In this document: positions 8,011 to 15,607 of the stretch, piece after piece
Numbering within the stretch: the first letter of the stretch is position 1
How the letters are laid out: the number at the start of each line of letters is the position of its first letter
NCBI RefSeq assembly: GCF_014648775.1
Contig: NZ_BMRT01000003.1
Span: 744,001-808,000 of the forward strand
DNA length: 64,000 nucleotides
Direction: 5' to 3'
Origin: Streptomyces abikoensis
Lineage (GTDB): Bacteria > Actinomycetota > Actinomycetes > Streptomycetales > Streptomycetaceae
Notes under the pieces: model-generated
What the model was told of the DNA's origin: nothing
Databases searched by the model: none
Seen by the model: the letters and a program-made list of their open reading frames with translations, nothing else
Position numbers and translations under genes: made by a program

Positions 8011-8286
8011 ATGCCCGACATCCGCTGGGGAGCCCCGTTCTGCGGCGAAGGCAGCGCCTGCTTCCGCGTCGGTACAGACAGCGCCGGCCACGCGTACATC
8101 GCCGTCGCCGGTGCTGAAAACGTCTACCTCACCGGCACCCACGAAGCGCTCCGCGCCCTGATCCGCGACATCAAGGCGGGCAAGGCCGACCACCTCCTCC
8201 AGGCTCCGGGACCGCCGGGCGATGCCCGGAAACCGACCGGGCGCGGCCGCCGGGGGGCGGCGCGCCGCAAGGTGGTCGCCCGGTAG
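8011..8286 (+). CDS. Small DUF397-like partner protein, copy 2 (extended)
   Basis: A 91-residue protein. The first 63 residues are nearly identical to the preceding gene (IRWGAPFCGEGSACFRVG, then the same HEALRALIRDIKAGKADHLL helix). The DNA from about 8095 to 8200 matches 7890-7994 with only a handful of changes, so this is a recent tandem duplication. The ancestral stop codon is lost here, and a basic tail of about 28 residues rich in Arg/Gly (TGRGRRGAARRKVV) has been added. The 13-bp spacer to copy 1 carries GAGGAG as RBS. Confidence 0.7.
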   Translation: MPDIRWGAPFCGEGSACFRVGTDSAGHAYIAVAGAENVYLTGTHEALRALIRDIKAGKADHLLQAPGPPGDARKPTGRGRRGAARRKVVAR

Positions 8287-8345
8287 GCGATCTCTTGCCC
8301 GGGCCAGGCGGAGGTTGCTACCGCCGCGCCGGCGCGAGAGGCGCG

Positions 8346-8812
8346 TGATCGTGGGGCAGGCATGCCCTTGTCCGGACCGCGCGTCAGCAGAGCGGTGCCT
8401 GTCCGAGGTCGCCGGGGTTCTCGGCAACACCAGGTCCGTCGACTGGGCGGACGACTTCCCCGCCGAAGGCGACCGCGTCGTCGCCAGCCTCTTCGAGCAG
8501 TACCCCGACTGACAGCGGTCTGGTGGTGGGCTCGATCGGACTGTTCTGGCCGCCCAGCGAGGGAGCCCTCGAAATCGGGTACGGCATCGTGGGTTCCCGG
8601 CACGGGTGGGGTTATGCCCCAAGGCCACGCGAGCCCTCACCGAGTTCGCTCTCACCGCCCCCGGCGTCCACACGGTGTTCGCCGACGTGGAGCCGGCCAA
8701 CCCGGCCTCCGTCCGCGTCCTGGAGAAGGCCGGCTTCCGGCGACGGGCCGCCGACGAGGGCGAGGACACGGCCCGTTTCACGATCACGAAGCCGGGGCAC
8801 CACGAACGGTGA
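8346..8812 (+). pseudogene. Broken GNAT N-acetyltransferase gene
   Basis: Pieces of a RimJ/RimL-like acetyltransferase occur in alternating frames. DWADDFPAEGDRVVASLFE runs to a stop at 8512. VVGSIGLFWPPSEGALEIGY and GIVGSRHGWGYA follow in another frame. ATRALTEFALTAPGVHTVFA and FADVEPANPASVRVLEKAGF then return to the first frame up to 8812. The acetyl-CoA binding loop (normally R-G-x-G-Y-A-T-E-A) is split by a one-base loss near 8618, and there is an internal deletion at about 8512. The stretch 8287-8962 has no other gene that I can see. Confidence 0.8.
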
Positions 8813-8962
8813 TCAAGTAGGAGGCGTCGGCCAGGGCTACGGGATACGCCCCTGGTCCTAGGCCCAAAAGGCGAGCCGGCCCCGTCGATATACAGAGGCG
8901 CGGACCGCGCTCCACCGCCTACCGTCGAGCCGTACGGAACGTTGAACCCGAAAGGGATGGAC

Positions 8963-9820
8963 ATGACGCAGGCCGACTCCGGACGCGGGTGGCACGGTGA
9001 TCAGCTGGACCTGGACGCCTACCTGGCCCGTATCGGGTACGAGGGGGAGCGGGCGCCGACGCTGAAGGTGCTGCGGGGGCTGCAGCGGGCGCACGTCACG
9101 TCGATCCCGTTCGAGAACGTCAACGCCGTGCTGGGCGTGCCCGTGCTGCTGGACCTCGAGTCCGTGCAGGACAAGCTGGTGCGCGGCCGGCGCGGAGGCT
9201 ACTGCTTCGAGCACGTCGTGCTGTTCGCCGCCGCGCTCGAACGGCTCGGGTTCACGTTCACCGGGCTGATAGGCCGGGTGACGATGGGTGCGCGGAAGGT
9301 GCTGCCGGCCACGCACGCCCTGCTGGCGGTCACGGCCGTGGACGACGACCGGCTGTGGCTGTGCGATGTGGGATTCGGCGCCGGGCCGCTGGAGCCGGTC
9401 GAGATCGCCGACGGCGTGGAGGCCGACCTCGACGGCTGGCGGTTCCGGATGGAGCGGCGGGACGGCACGTTCGGCATCGACGACTGGTGGCTCCACCAGT
9501 ACCGGGCGGACGGCTGGGAGGACCGGCACACCTTCACACTGCGACCCGCGTACACGATCGACTACGTGGTGGCCAGCCACTACGTCGGCACGCACGCGCG
9601 CTCGCCGTTCGTGAAGCGCCTGTTCGCCCAGAAGTTCAGCTCCACAGAGCACCACCGGCTCGACGCCACGACGTGGACCACGTTCAGCCCCGACGGTTCG
9701 CCGACCGAGCGGAAGGTCGAACCGGACGAGCTGGGGCAGGTGCTGGAGGAGACGTTCGGGATCGTGCTCGGCGCGGAGGAGCTCGCACGGCTGTGCGAGG
9801 AAGGGCTCGACTCGGACTGA
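8963..9820 (+). CDS. nat: Arylamine N-acetyltransferase
   Basis: A 285-residue cytosolic enzyme transferring acetyl from acetyl-CoA to arylamines and hydrazines. The catalytic triad is visible: Cys in RRGGYCFEHV (about residue 74), His in ATHALLAV (about 115) and Asp in LCDVGFGAG (about 130). IPFENVN and the C-terminal lid region are also typical, and the length matches the family (270-285). ATG 8963 is chosen because AAAGGG lies 6 bases upstream; two earlier in-frame starts have no RBS. In actinomycetes NAT homologues also close amide bonds in ansamycin pathways, but no such pathway is nearby, so a detoxifying role is more likely. Confidence 0.92.
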   Translation: MTQADSGRGWHGDQLDLDAYLARIGYEGERAPTLKVLRGLQRAHVTSIPFENVNAVLGVPVLLDLESVQDKLVRGRRGGYCFEHVVLFAAALERLGFTFTGLIGRVTMGARKVLPATHALLAVTAVDDDRLWLCDVGFGAGPLEPVEIADGVEADLDGWRFRMERRDGTFGIDDWWLHQYRADGWEDRHTFTLRPAYTIDYVVASHYVGTHARSPFVKRLFAQKFSSTEHHRLDATTWTTFSPDGSPTERKVEPDELGQVLEETFGIVLGAEELARLCEEGLDSD

Positions 9821-9839
9821 CCCGGGAGAGCCGGAATCC

Positions 9840-10475
9840 CTACTTCCTGGGGAAGCTCACCTCCACGCGGCGGTTCTTGCGCCGGCCGTCCTCCGTGGCG
9901 TTGTCGGCGATCGGGTACTGCTCGCCGTAGCCGCGGATCTCGTACTGGATCGTGGCCGAGCCCAGGTCCTTGGCCAGCTCGCGCTGGACCATGTTGGCGC
10001 GCTCCTTGCTGAGGGAGACGCCGTGGTCGGCGTCGCCGAGGTTGTCCGTGAAGCCGAAGACGCGCAGGGCCGTCGCCTTCTGCTTCTTCACCTCGTCCGC
10101 GATCGCGCGGATGCGGGCGCGCGCGGCGTCGCCCAGGTCGGCGCTGTCCTTGTCGAAGATGACCTCCGCCTGGAGGGCGAAGGTGACGTCGACATTGGTG
10201 TCCTCGCGGCGCTCGCCGCCGTCGTCCGTCTCGACGACCGACTTGATGTCGAGGACGCGCCCCGGGGCGAGCTTCCTGCCCGGCCGGAGCTTGAGGCCCG
10301 GGGCCGTGGGGTCGAGTCTCACCGGTGGGGTGGTGTTCGCCTGGCGGCCGGGGCCCGCGTCCGCGTACGCGTTCACCGCCGCCGGGCCCGGCATCGTGAC
10401 AGCGAAAGCCAGCGTCACCGCCAGGAAGGTCCCCAAGGGAATCGCTGCCGGAGTCACGCCGCTCACCCCGCTCAC
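9840..10475 (-). CDS. OmpA-family peptidoglycan-associated protein
   Basis: A 211-residue protein with an N-terminal signal or anchor segment (LGTFLAVTLAFAVTMPG) and a C-terminal OmpA/MotB peptidoglycan-binding domain. The domain shows VIFDKDSADLGDAARARI, then LRVFGFTDNLGDADHGVSLS, ERANMVQREL and a terminal GRRKNRRVEV, including the TD and R residues that contact diaminopimelate. It is the last gene of the Tad operon, and its start overlaps the stop of the lipoprotein gene (ATGA). A plausible role is anchoring the pilus machinery to the wall, by inference from position. Confidence 0.85.
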   Translation of the reverse strand: MSGVSGVTPAAIPLGTFLAVTLAFAVTMPGPAAVNAYADAGPGRQANTTPPVRLDPTAPGLKLRPGRKLAPGRVLDIKSVVETDDGGERREDTNVDVTFALQAEVIFDKDSADLGDAARARIRAIADEVKKQKATALRVFGFTDNLGDADHGVSLSKERANMVQRELAKDLGSATIQYEIRGYGEQYPIADNATEDGRRKNRRVEVSFPRK

Positions 10476-11044
10476 CCCGAGATCCTGATCCGCGCGGACG
10501 GCATCGCTGGCAGCTGGAAGTCCACGTCCGTGACGGACGCGGGCGGCGCCGGGAACTGGGCGAAGACGGGACGGCTCTCACCGGGACGGATGTTGACGAG
10601 GCCCGTGGTGCACAGGCACTCGCCGTCCGTGTCGCGCAGGACCAGATACCGCTTCTTCCCCGCCGAATCGATCAGCGAGGCGCCCGAGACCGAGGACTGC
10701 GACTTCATCTCCGTCTCCTTCGAACGCCAGGTCAGCGGCGTGTACGGCTTGCTGCCCCGGTTCGCGACCGTGCCGTTGACGGTGACGAAACCGCCCTTGT
10801 CGCGGACGGCCGACGTAAGGGTGACGACCACGCCGTCCGGGCCCTTGATCTCGCCCAGCTTCGCGCCGCCCGACGAGGACGCGGGCGCCTCCGACGACTT
10901 CGGCGCGGTGCCGTCGGGCCCGGAGCCTCTCGCCGCGTTCAGGTCGATCGTCTTCTTTCCGTCATCGTTCCCCTCACCTCCACAGCCCGCCAGAGCGAGG
11001 GATATGACGATCACAAGGGCCGCACCTGCGATACGAGAGCTCAT
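10472..11044 (-). CDS. Lipoprotein of the Tad operon
   Basis: A 190-residue protein with a type II signal peptide: ALVIVISLALAGCGGEGND, lipobox L-A-G-C at Cys 21. A Ser/Ala-rich linker is followed by an all-beta domain (VVVTLTSAVRDKGGFVTVNG, then NRGSKPYTPLTW) resembling a DUF4352-type immunoglobulin-like fold. Two further Cys (GECLCTTG) may pair. The stop overlaps the OmpA-family start by 4 bases, which implies coupled expression and a shared role in the cell-envelope part of the pilus. Confidence 0.75.
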   Translation of the reverse strand: MSSRIAGAALVIVISLALAGCGGEGNDDGKKTIDLNAARGSGPDGTAPKSSEAPASSSGGAKLGEIKGPDGVVVTLTSAVRDKGGFVTVNGTVANRGSKPYTPLTWRSKETEMKSQSSVSGASLIDSAGKKRYLVLRDTDGECLCTTGLVNIRPGESRPVFAQFPAPPASVTDVDFQLPAMPSARIRISG

Positions 11045-11080
11045 GGTGCCGTTCCTTCACTGGTCGGACGGACGGTGGGA

Positions 11081-11749
11081 TCACTCTGCGAGGCGTACGG
11101 CGAACAGGTCCGTCGCCTTCACCGTCGCCTCGGGACGCCTGGGGTCGATCACCAGCACCTTCCCGCCGTCGCAGGTGAGGTCGATGACCGGAGGAGGGGA
11201 CGGAGCAGGGGACGGGGTTGAAGTCGAGGTGGGCGTAGGCGTGGGGGGTGTCGGACGGGCGTCGCAGCGCGGGGTCACCGTCGCCTTCGCCGTCGCCGTC
11301 GCGTGCTTGTCGCCCGTACCGGGGACGACGGACTCCCCCACCGTCCGCTCCGACGTGACCGTCACCGTGAACGAACCCGGCTCACCGCCCGGATCGCAAG
11401 TGATCGTCGGCTGGGCGCCGTTCAGCCGCGCGTAGGACTCCGCCGCCTCGCAGGCCCGGCCGTCCCGGCCGCCCCGGCCCGCGAGCCAGTCGGCCCAGCC
11501 ACCGGTGCCCACCGCGCCGCCCGTACCGACCGCCAGCAGGAAGCCCGTACGGAGCTGGTCGCGGTAGTCCTGGGCGGCGGCCAGGGCGGCCGCGTCGGCG
11601 GCGGTCTGGGCGGCGTTCTTGACGGCGCCCGCCCGGCCGACGGCGAAGAAGGCGAGCGCGAGGAAGAGCAGGGCCGCCACGGCCGTGATGTACAGCGGGA
11701 ACGCCTGCCCCGCGTCGCCGTGGAACCGCCGCTCGGGCGGCCGGTTCAG
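11081..11749 (-). CDS. TadG-like pilus assembly protein
   Basis: A 222-residue reading. GDAGQAFPLYITAVAALLFL starts the single N-terminal helix, followed by AVKNAAQTAADAAALAAAQD, the block of TadG/Rv3660c-type minor pseudopilins. An extracytoplasmic domain and a Pro/Thr/Ser linker follow. The pilin position before the helix (G-Q-A-F-P-L-Y) lacks the Glu+5 of true pilins. No ATG, GTG or TTG occurs in frame between the upstream region and the helix. The only candidate I find is CTG at 11749, which overlaps the TGA of the Flp gene (CTGA). The start is therefore uncertain and may rely on coupling. Confidence 0.7.
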   Translation of the reverse strand: MNRPPERRFHGDAGQAFPLYITAVAALLFLALAFFAVGRAGAVKNAAQTAADAAALAAAQDYRDQLRTGFLLAVGTGGAVGTGGWADWLAGRGGRDGRACEAAESYARLNGAQPTITCDPGGEPGSFTVTVTSERTVGESVVPGTGDKHATATAKATVTPRCDARPTPPTPTPTSTSTPSPAPSPPPVIDLTCDGGKVLVIDPRRPEATVKATDLFAVRLAE

Positions 11750-11925
11750 CCGGTGATGCGGCTGATCTGGTTGGTGATCGCCGTCGCGATCATCGTGCCG
11801 AAGTCCGTCGTCGTCAGGACGAGGATGATGGCGACGACCACGGCGATGATGCCCAAATACTCGACCGAGGTCTGTCCCCGATCGTCGGCCGAGAGTCGCA
11901 GCCGCTGGATTCGCTTGCTCCTCAT
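11746..11925 (-). CDS. flp: Flp-type pilin (type IVb)
   Basis: A 59-residue pilin precursor. A basic leader (MRSKRIQRLRLSADDRG) precedes the processing site G|QTSVEYLGI with Glu at +5 and Tyr at +6, the signature of Flp pilins. The hydrophobic helix IIAVVVAIILVLTTTDFG follows. The mature pilin is about 41 residues, the major subunit of a Tad pilus. AGGAGGAGA directly upstream is the strongest RBS in the operon, fitting a highly made structural subunit. The stop overlaps the TadG-like gene. The gene lies hidden in another frame of a longer spurious reading. Confidence 0.9.
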   Translation of the reverse strand: MRSKRIQRLRLSADDRGQTSVEYLGIIAVVVAIILVLTTTDFGTMIATAITNQISRITG

Positions 11926-12006
11926 GTTCTCCTCCTAGGGAGATCTCCGTACGGACCGTACGGTCCCGTTCCCTTCCCTCACCGGGAAGTTGGGACACCA
12001 TCTGTC

Positions 12007-12189
12007 TCACCCCCGTTCGGCGGCGATGCCCTCGGACGTCGACGCCGACGACTGTCCCACATCCGATTGCAGGCGCGAAGGCCCTTCACGGTCTTCCCTC
12101 AACTCCCCCAACGGGTGGGCCCCGGCGGGCTCGGAGCAGGGGGCGGCGTGGTGCGGGGATATGTGTATGTGCTGCGAGGCGTGCGTCAT
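12007..12189 (-). CDS. Small protein between tadC and flp
   Basis: A 60-residue reading starting MTHASQHIHISPHHAAP, rich in His at the N-terminus and in Ser/Glu later. GAGAGGAG lies 10 bases before the ATG. It lacks a membrane segment. It may be a genuine small protein of the Tad operon or simply leader RNA for the pilin gene. I do not recognise a family. Confidence 0.4.
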   Translation of the reverse strand: MTHASQHIHISPHHAAPCSEPAGAHPLGELREDREGPSRLQSDVGQSSASTSEGIAAERG

Positions 12190-12232
12190 GGTGGTGGTTC
12201 TCCTCTCACAGGTGGTGATCACCAGTTGGCCC

Positions 12233-13129
12233 TCACTCCCCCGTGATGGAGCCGAAATCCGTGCCCGAGCCCAGGAAGAACCCCGCGATCAGCAGGATCA
12301 CCGTGCCCGGAACCATGAACGTCGTGATGACCATCGTCGCCTTGGGCACCGCCCTGGCCGCTCGCCGCCGGGCCAGCTGGGCGTCCGTGCGGCGCATGTC
12401 CTTGGCGATGCCGATCAGGGTGTCGGCGATGGGCGTGCCCAGTTCCTCGCCCTGCTGGAGGGCGGTGACGAACTGGGCGACCTGCTCGGAGTCATTGCGC
12501 TTGCGCAGCTCGTCGAAGGCCTGGCGGCGGGCGACTCCCATGTCCAGCTGGCGCAGCACGATCCGCAGCTCGTCCGCCCACGGGCCCTCGTAGTGCTCGG
12601 CCACCCGGTCGAGCGCCTGCCGGAAGCTCAGCCCGGCGCTCACGACGACGGCGAGGACGTCGAGGAAGTCCGGCAGGGTCCGTTCGATGGCGGCCCGGCG
12701 CTCCCGGACGGCCGCCCTGATGCCGACCTCGATCCAGAACAGGCCGAAGGCGACCATCAGCACGGCGAGCAGGGGCTGGCCCTTGGCCAGCATCACCAGC
12801 GCCCCGACGGAGCCGAGCGCGCCGTAGACGGCGCGGCGGGCCGCGTAGCGGTCGACGGTCAGGCCGGCCGGGTTGCCGGCGCGGTCGATGCGGCGCCGTA
12901 CGGCCGCGACGCGCTTCTCGCCCATCAGGCGGAGCACCAGCGGCGCGTGGCGCATGCCGAGCCGGTCGACGGCCGAGCCGACGGCCGTGGTGCGCGTGGA
13001 GCCGACCTCGAGGGCCAGGACGAGGTCCGGCGGCAGTCTGGCCTCGCTGCGGACGAGCGCGATGCCGTAGCAGGCGCCTACGACGGACACGCCGGCCAGC
13101 AGCGCCAGCAGGATTCCCACGCCGCTCAT
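12233..13129 (-). CDS. tadC: TadC-type inner-membrane platform protein
   Basis: A 298-residue type II secretion F-domain protein. The GspF/TadC core is in the second half: DFLDVLAVVVSAGLSFRQAL, then FVTALQQGEELGTPIADTL and a terminal hydrophobic segment (MVITTFMVPGTVILLIAGFF). An N-terminal helix and a central pair (GALGSVGALVMLA, LLAVLMVAFGLFWI) give the usual four membrane passes. It forms the membrane platform with TadB, driven by TadA. It sits 52 bp downstream of tadB. Confidence 0.9.
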   Translation of the reverse strand: MSGVGILLALLAGVSVVGACYGIALVRSEARLPPDLVLALEVGSTRTTAVGSAVDRLGMRHAPLVLRLMGEKRVAAVRRRIDRAGNPAGLTVDRYAARRAVYGALGSVGALVMLAKGQPLLAVLMVAFGLFWIEVGIRAAVRERRAAIERTLPDFLDVLAVVVSAGLSFRQALDRVAEHYEGPWADELRIVLRQLDMGVARRQAFDELRKRNDSEQVAQFVTALQQGEELGTPIADTLIGIAKDMRRTDAQLARRRAARAVPKATMVITTFMVPGTVILLIAGFFLGSGTDFGSITGE

Positions 13130-13181
13130 CTCCCCACGCCCCGAGTCCCCACGCCCCCAGTCCCCACGTCCCGGGCCCGGC

Positions 13182-14129
13182 TCATACGGCGATCCTCGAC
13201 ATCCGGCGGATGAGGAAGAACCCCACCCCGTAGAGGCAGAAGGCCGCCACGACCGCGGCCTGCCCCAGCCAGCTTCCCGTCATCCTGTCCAGCGATCCCG
13301 GGGCGATGCGGTCCATCAGCAGCAGCGTCCCGATACCCATCAGCGGTACGACGTAGGCCGTGACCGTCACTTGCGAGAGCTGCGTCCGCACCTCGCGCCG
13401 GGTCTCCTTGCGCTCTTCGAGAGTGGCGGTGAGATTGCGCAGGGAGCTGACGACCGTGCCGCCCGCGCGATGGGAGAGGACGAGCGTGGTCACGAGCACC
13501 ACCAGTTCGCGGGAGGGCAGCCGCCGGGCGAGCTCGCCCAGGGCGTCGTCGACGGAGTGGCCGACGGCGAGCCCGTCGGCGACCTTGGCGAGCTCCTCGC
13601 CCGCAGGGGCCTCCATCTCCTCGGCCGCCATGCCGAGGGCCGTGCGGAGGGCGAGCCCGGCCTGGGTGGCGTTGGCGAGGATCCGGGAGAGCTCGGGAAG
13701 CTGGTTGATGAACTTCTCGGTGCGTTTGCGGCGCTGCCACACCAGGAACGCGTGGGAGGACCAGACGGCGACGGCGGCCGCCAGCGGCCCGAAGAACGGC
13801 GCGAGGAGCAGCGCGGCGGCGATCCACAGCGCGGCCGCCGCGCCGATCGTCGCGGCTGTGAACTCGCCCACGGTGATGTCCAGTCCGGTCGCCGCGATCT
13901 CCCACTCCAGCCGTCGGCCGGGGCGGGTGGCCCTCAGCCACCGGTCCAGGCGCCGGAAGGGCCGGGCGGGGCCGGCGGGGGGTGGGGCGGGGGCGTCGGA
14001 GAGCCGGTCGACGAGCGCCTGGTGGCGGTCCCTGCCGGTGACGTACGTCCGTACGCCCGCGACGGCCAGCGTCCCGCACAGCGCGGTGGCGCCGACGGTC
14101 AGCAGTGCGAGCTCGTCCAGGTGGTCCAT
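13182..14129 (-). CDS. tadB: TadB-type inner-membrane platform protein
   Basis: A 315-residue type II secretion F-domain protein. An N-terminal membrane helix is followed by a central pair (FTAATIGAAAALWIAAALLL, LAAAVAVWSSHAFLVW), then LPELSRILANATQAGLALRT and a LVVLVTTLVLSHRAGGTV block. These match the GspF fold of Tad platforms. A C-terminal segment (AFCLYGVGFFLI) ends it. It lies 14 bp downstream of tadA. The 52-bp gap before tadC holds imperfect tandem copies of GTCCCCACGCCCC. Confidence 0.9.
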   Translation of the reverse strand: MDHLDELALLTVGATALCGTLAVAGVRTYVTGRDRHQALVDRLSDAPAPPPAGPARPFRRLDRWLRATRPGRRLEWEIAATGLDITVGEFTAATIGAAAALWIAAALLLAPFFGPLAAAVAVWSSHAFLVWQRRKRTEKFINQLPELSRILANATQAGLALRTALGMAAEEMEAPAGEELAKVADGLAVGHSVDDALGELARRLPSRELVVLVTTLVLSHRAGGTVVSSLRNLTATLEERKETRREVRTQLSQVTVTAYVVPLMGIGTLLLMDRIAPGSLDRMTGSWLGQAAVVAAFCLYGVGFFLIRRMSRIAV

Positions 14130-14143
14130 GTCCGCTTCCTCGG

Positions 14144-15607
14144 CTACCTATTCCCTCTGATGCCTTGCCGGCTCTGTCCGGTTCCTGTTCCTGGCCCGGT
14201 TCCTGTTCCGGTTCCTGTTCCGGTCCCGGTTCCTGTTCCTGTCCCCATCCCGGTTCCCCGGACGGTGAGTTCCTGGGGGTACGCGGCGACGCCGAAGGCC
14301 GGTGGTACGGGCTCGTTCGCGAGCCGTAGCCGCTCGGCGGCGCGTTCGGGGAGCGGGAAGTGCGTGAACGTGCCGCGTACGACGCGGTCGGCGCCGATGG
14401 GCTCGGCGTCGAAGCGGGCGACGGTGGCGAGGCGGTGGTCGCCGCGCCCGTCGGTCCCGTACCCGTCCTGGGCCGAGGCCAGCAGGGCTATCTCCGCGAT
14501 GCGGCGCGTGCCGTCCGCGTGGCGGACGAGCTGCACCAGACAGTCCACGGCGCTGTCGATCTGGTCGCGCAGCGCCTCGTAGGGGATCTTGACCTCGGAC
14601 ATCGACGCCAGCGTGCGCAGCCGCATCAGCGCGTCCTCGGCGCTGTTGGCGTGGACTGTCGCGAGGGAGCCGTCGTGGCCGGTGGACATGGCCTGGAGCA
14701 TGTCGAGGGTCTCCCCGCCGCGCACCTCGCCGACGATGATGCGGTCGGGGCGCATGCGCAGGGAGTTGCGGACGAGGTCGCGGATGGTGATCCGCCCCTT
14801 CCCCTCGACGTTCGGGGGGCGGGACTCCAGACGGATCACGTGCCGCTGTTGCAGTTGCAGTTCGGCGGCGTCCTCGACGGTGATGATGCGTTCGCCGTCC
14901 GGGATGAGGCCGGAGAGGGCGTTGAGGAGCGTCGTCTTGCCGGCGCCGGTCGGCCCGGAGACGACCACGTTGAACTTCGCCCGGACGAGCGCGGCGAGCA
15001 GCATCAGCATGGGCTCGTCCAGCGTGCCCGTCGCGATCAGCTCCTGGAGGGTGTACGCGCGGGGGAAGCGGCGGATGGTGAGGGTCGCGCCGTTCAGCGC
15101 GAGCGGCGGGATGATGACGTTGACGCGCTCCCCGGTGGGGAGCCGGGCGTCGACCATCGGATTCGACTCGTCCACGCGGCGGTTGACGGTGGACACGATC
15201 CGCTCGATCGTCTGCATCAGCTGCTCGTGGGAGGCGAACCGCACGGGGACGGGCTCGACGCGGCCGGCGCGCTCGACGAAGACCTGGTCGGGGCCGTTGA
15301 CCATGATCTCGGTGATGGACGGGTCCTCCAGGAGCGGCTCCAGCACGCCCAGGCCGAGGGCCTCGTCGACGACCCTGCGGATCAGGCTGTCGCGTTCGGC
15401 GGTCGACAGGACGGGGCCCTCGCGGCTGATGATGTGGCCGAGCACGCGCTCCAGGCGCGAGCGGCGCTCGTCGGCGGCGAGCGCGGACATCTCGGCGAGG
15501 TCGATCTCCTCCAGCAGCTTGGCCCGGTAGACGGGGACGAGATGGCCGGGCTCCCGGCCGTCGGGGCGGGCCTCGGGGGCGGCGGTGATACGGGCGCGGA
15601 GACTCAT
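14144..15607 (-). CDS. tadA: TadA/CpaF-type secretion ATPase
   Basis: A 487-residue cytosolic hexameric ATPase powering pilus assembly. The N-terminal domain (IMVNGPDQVFVER near residue 101) precedes Walker A GPTGAGKTTLLNAL (218-231), the Asp box IITVEDAAELQL, Walker B RIIVGEVRGGETLDML and the His box GHDGSLATVHANSAEDAL. All catalytic elements are intact. The C-terminus carries an unusual tail, residues about 451-477, of alternating Gly-Thr. It is encoded by a hexanucleotide-type repeat and absent from the family core. The start overlaps the tadE stop (ATGA). Confidence 0.93.
   Translation of the reverse strand: MSLRARITAAPEARPDGREPGHLVPVYRAKLLEEIDLAEMSALAADERRSRLERVLGHIISREGPVLSTAERDSLIRRVVDEALGLGVLEPLLEDPSITEIMVNGPDQVFVERAGRVEPVPVRFASHEQLMQTIERIVSTVNRRVDESNPMVDARLPTGERVNVIIPPLALNGATLTIRRFPRAYTLQELIATGTLDEPMLMLLAALVRAKFNVVVSGPTGAGKTTLLNALSGLIPDGERIITVEDAAELQLQQRHVIRLESRPPNVEGKGRITIRDLVRNSLRMRPDRIIVGEVRGGETLDMLQAMSTGHDGSLATVHANSAEDALMRLRTLASMSEVKIPYEALRDQIDSAVDCLVQLVRHADGTRRIAEIALLASAQDGYGTDGRGDHRLATVARFDAEPIGADRVVRGTFTHFPLPERAAERLRLANEPVPPAFGVAAYPQELTVRGTGMGTGTGTGTGTGTGTGTGPGTGTGQSRQGIRGNR
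14177..14257 (-). repeat. Hexanucleotide-type microsatellite in the tadA 3' end
   Basis: Repeated GGTTCC/TGTTCC units on the plus strand encode the Gly-Thr tail of TadA in frame. Units of 6 bases change the tail by two residues at a time without shifting the frame. Tail length may therefore vary between strains by slipped-strand events. Confidence 0.75.

Noticed and set aside
11081..12010. A 309-residue protein starting at 12010
   Set aside because: Its first third is the Flp pilin gene read in the wrong frame; only the part from about 11749 resembles TadG.
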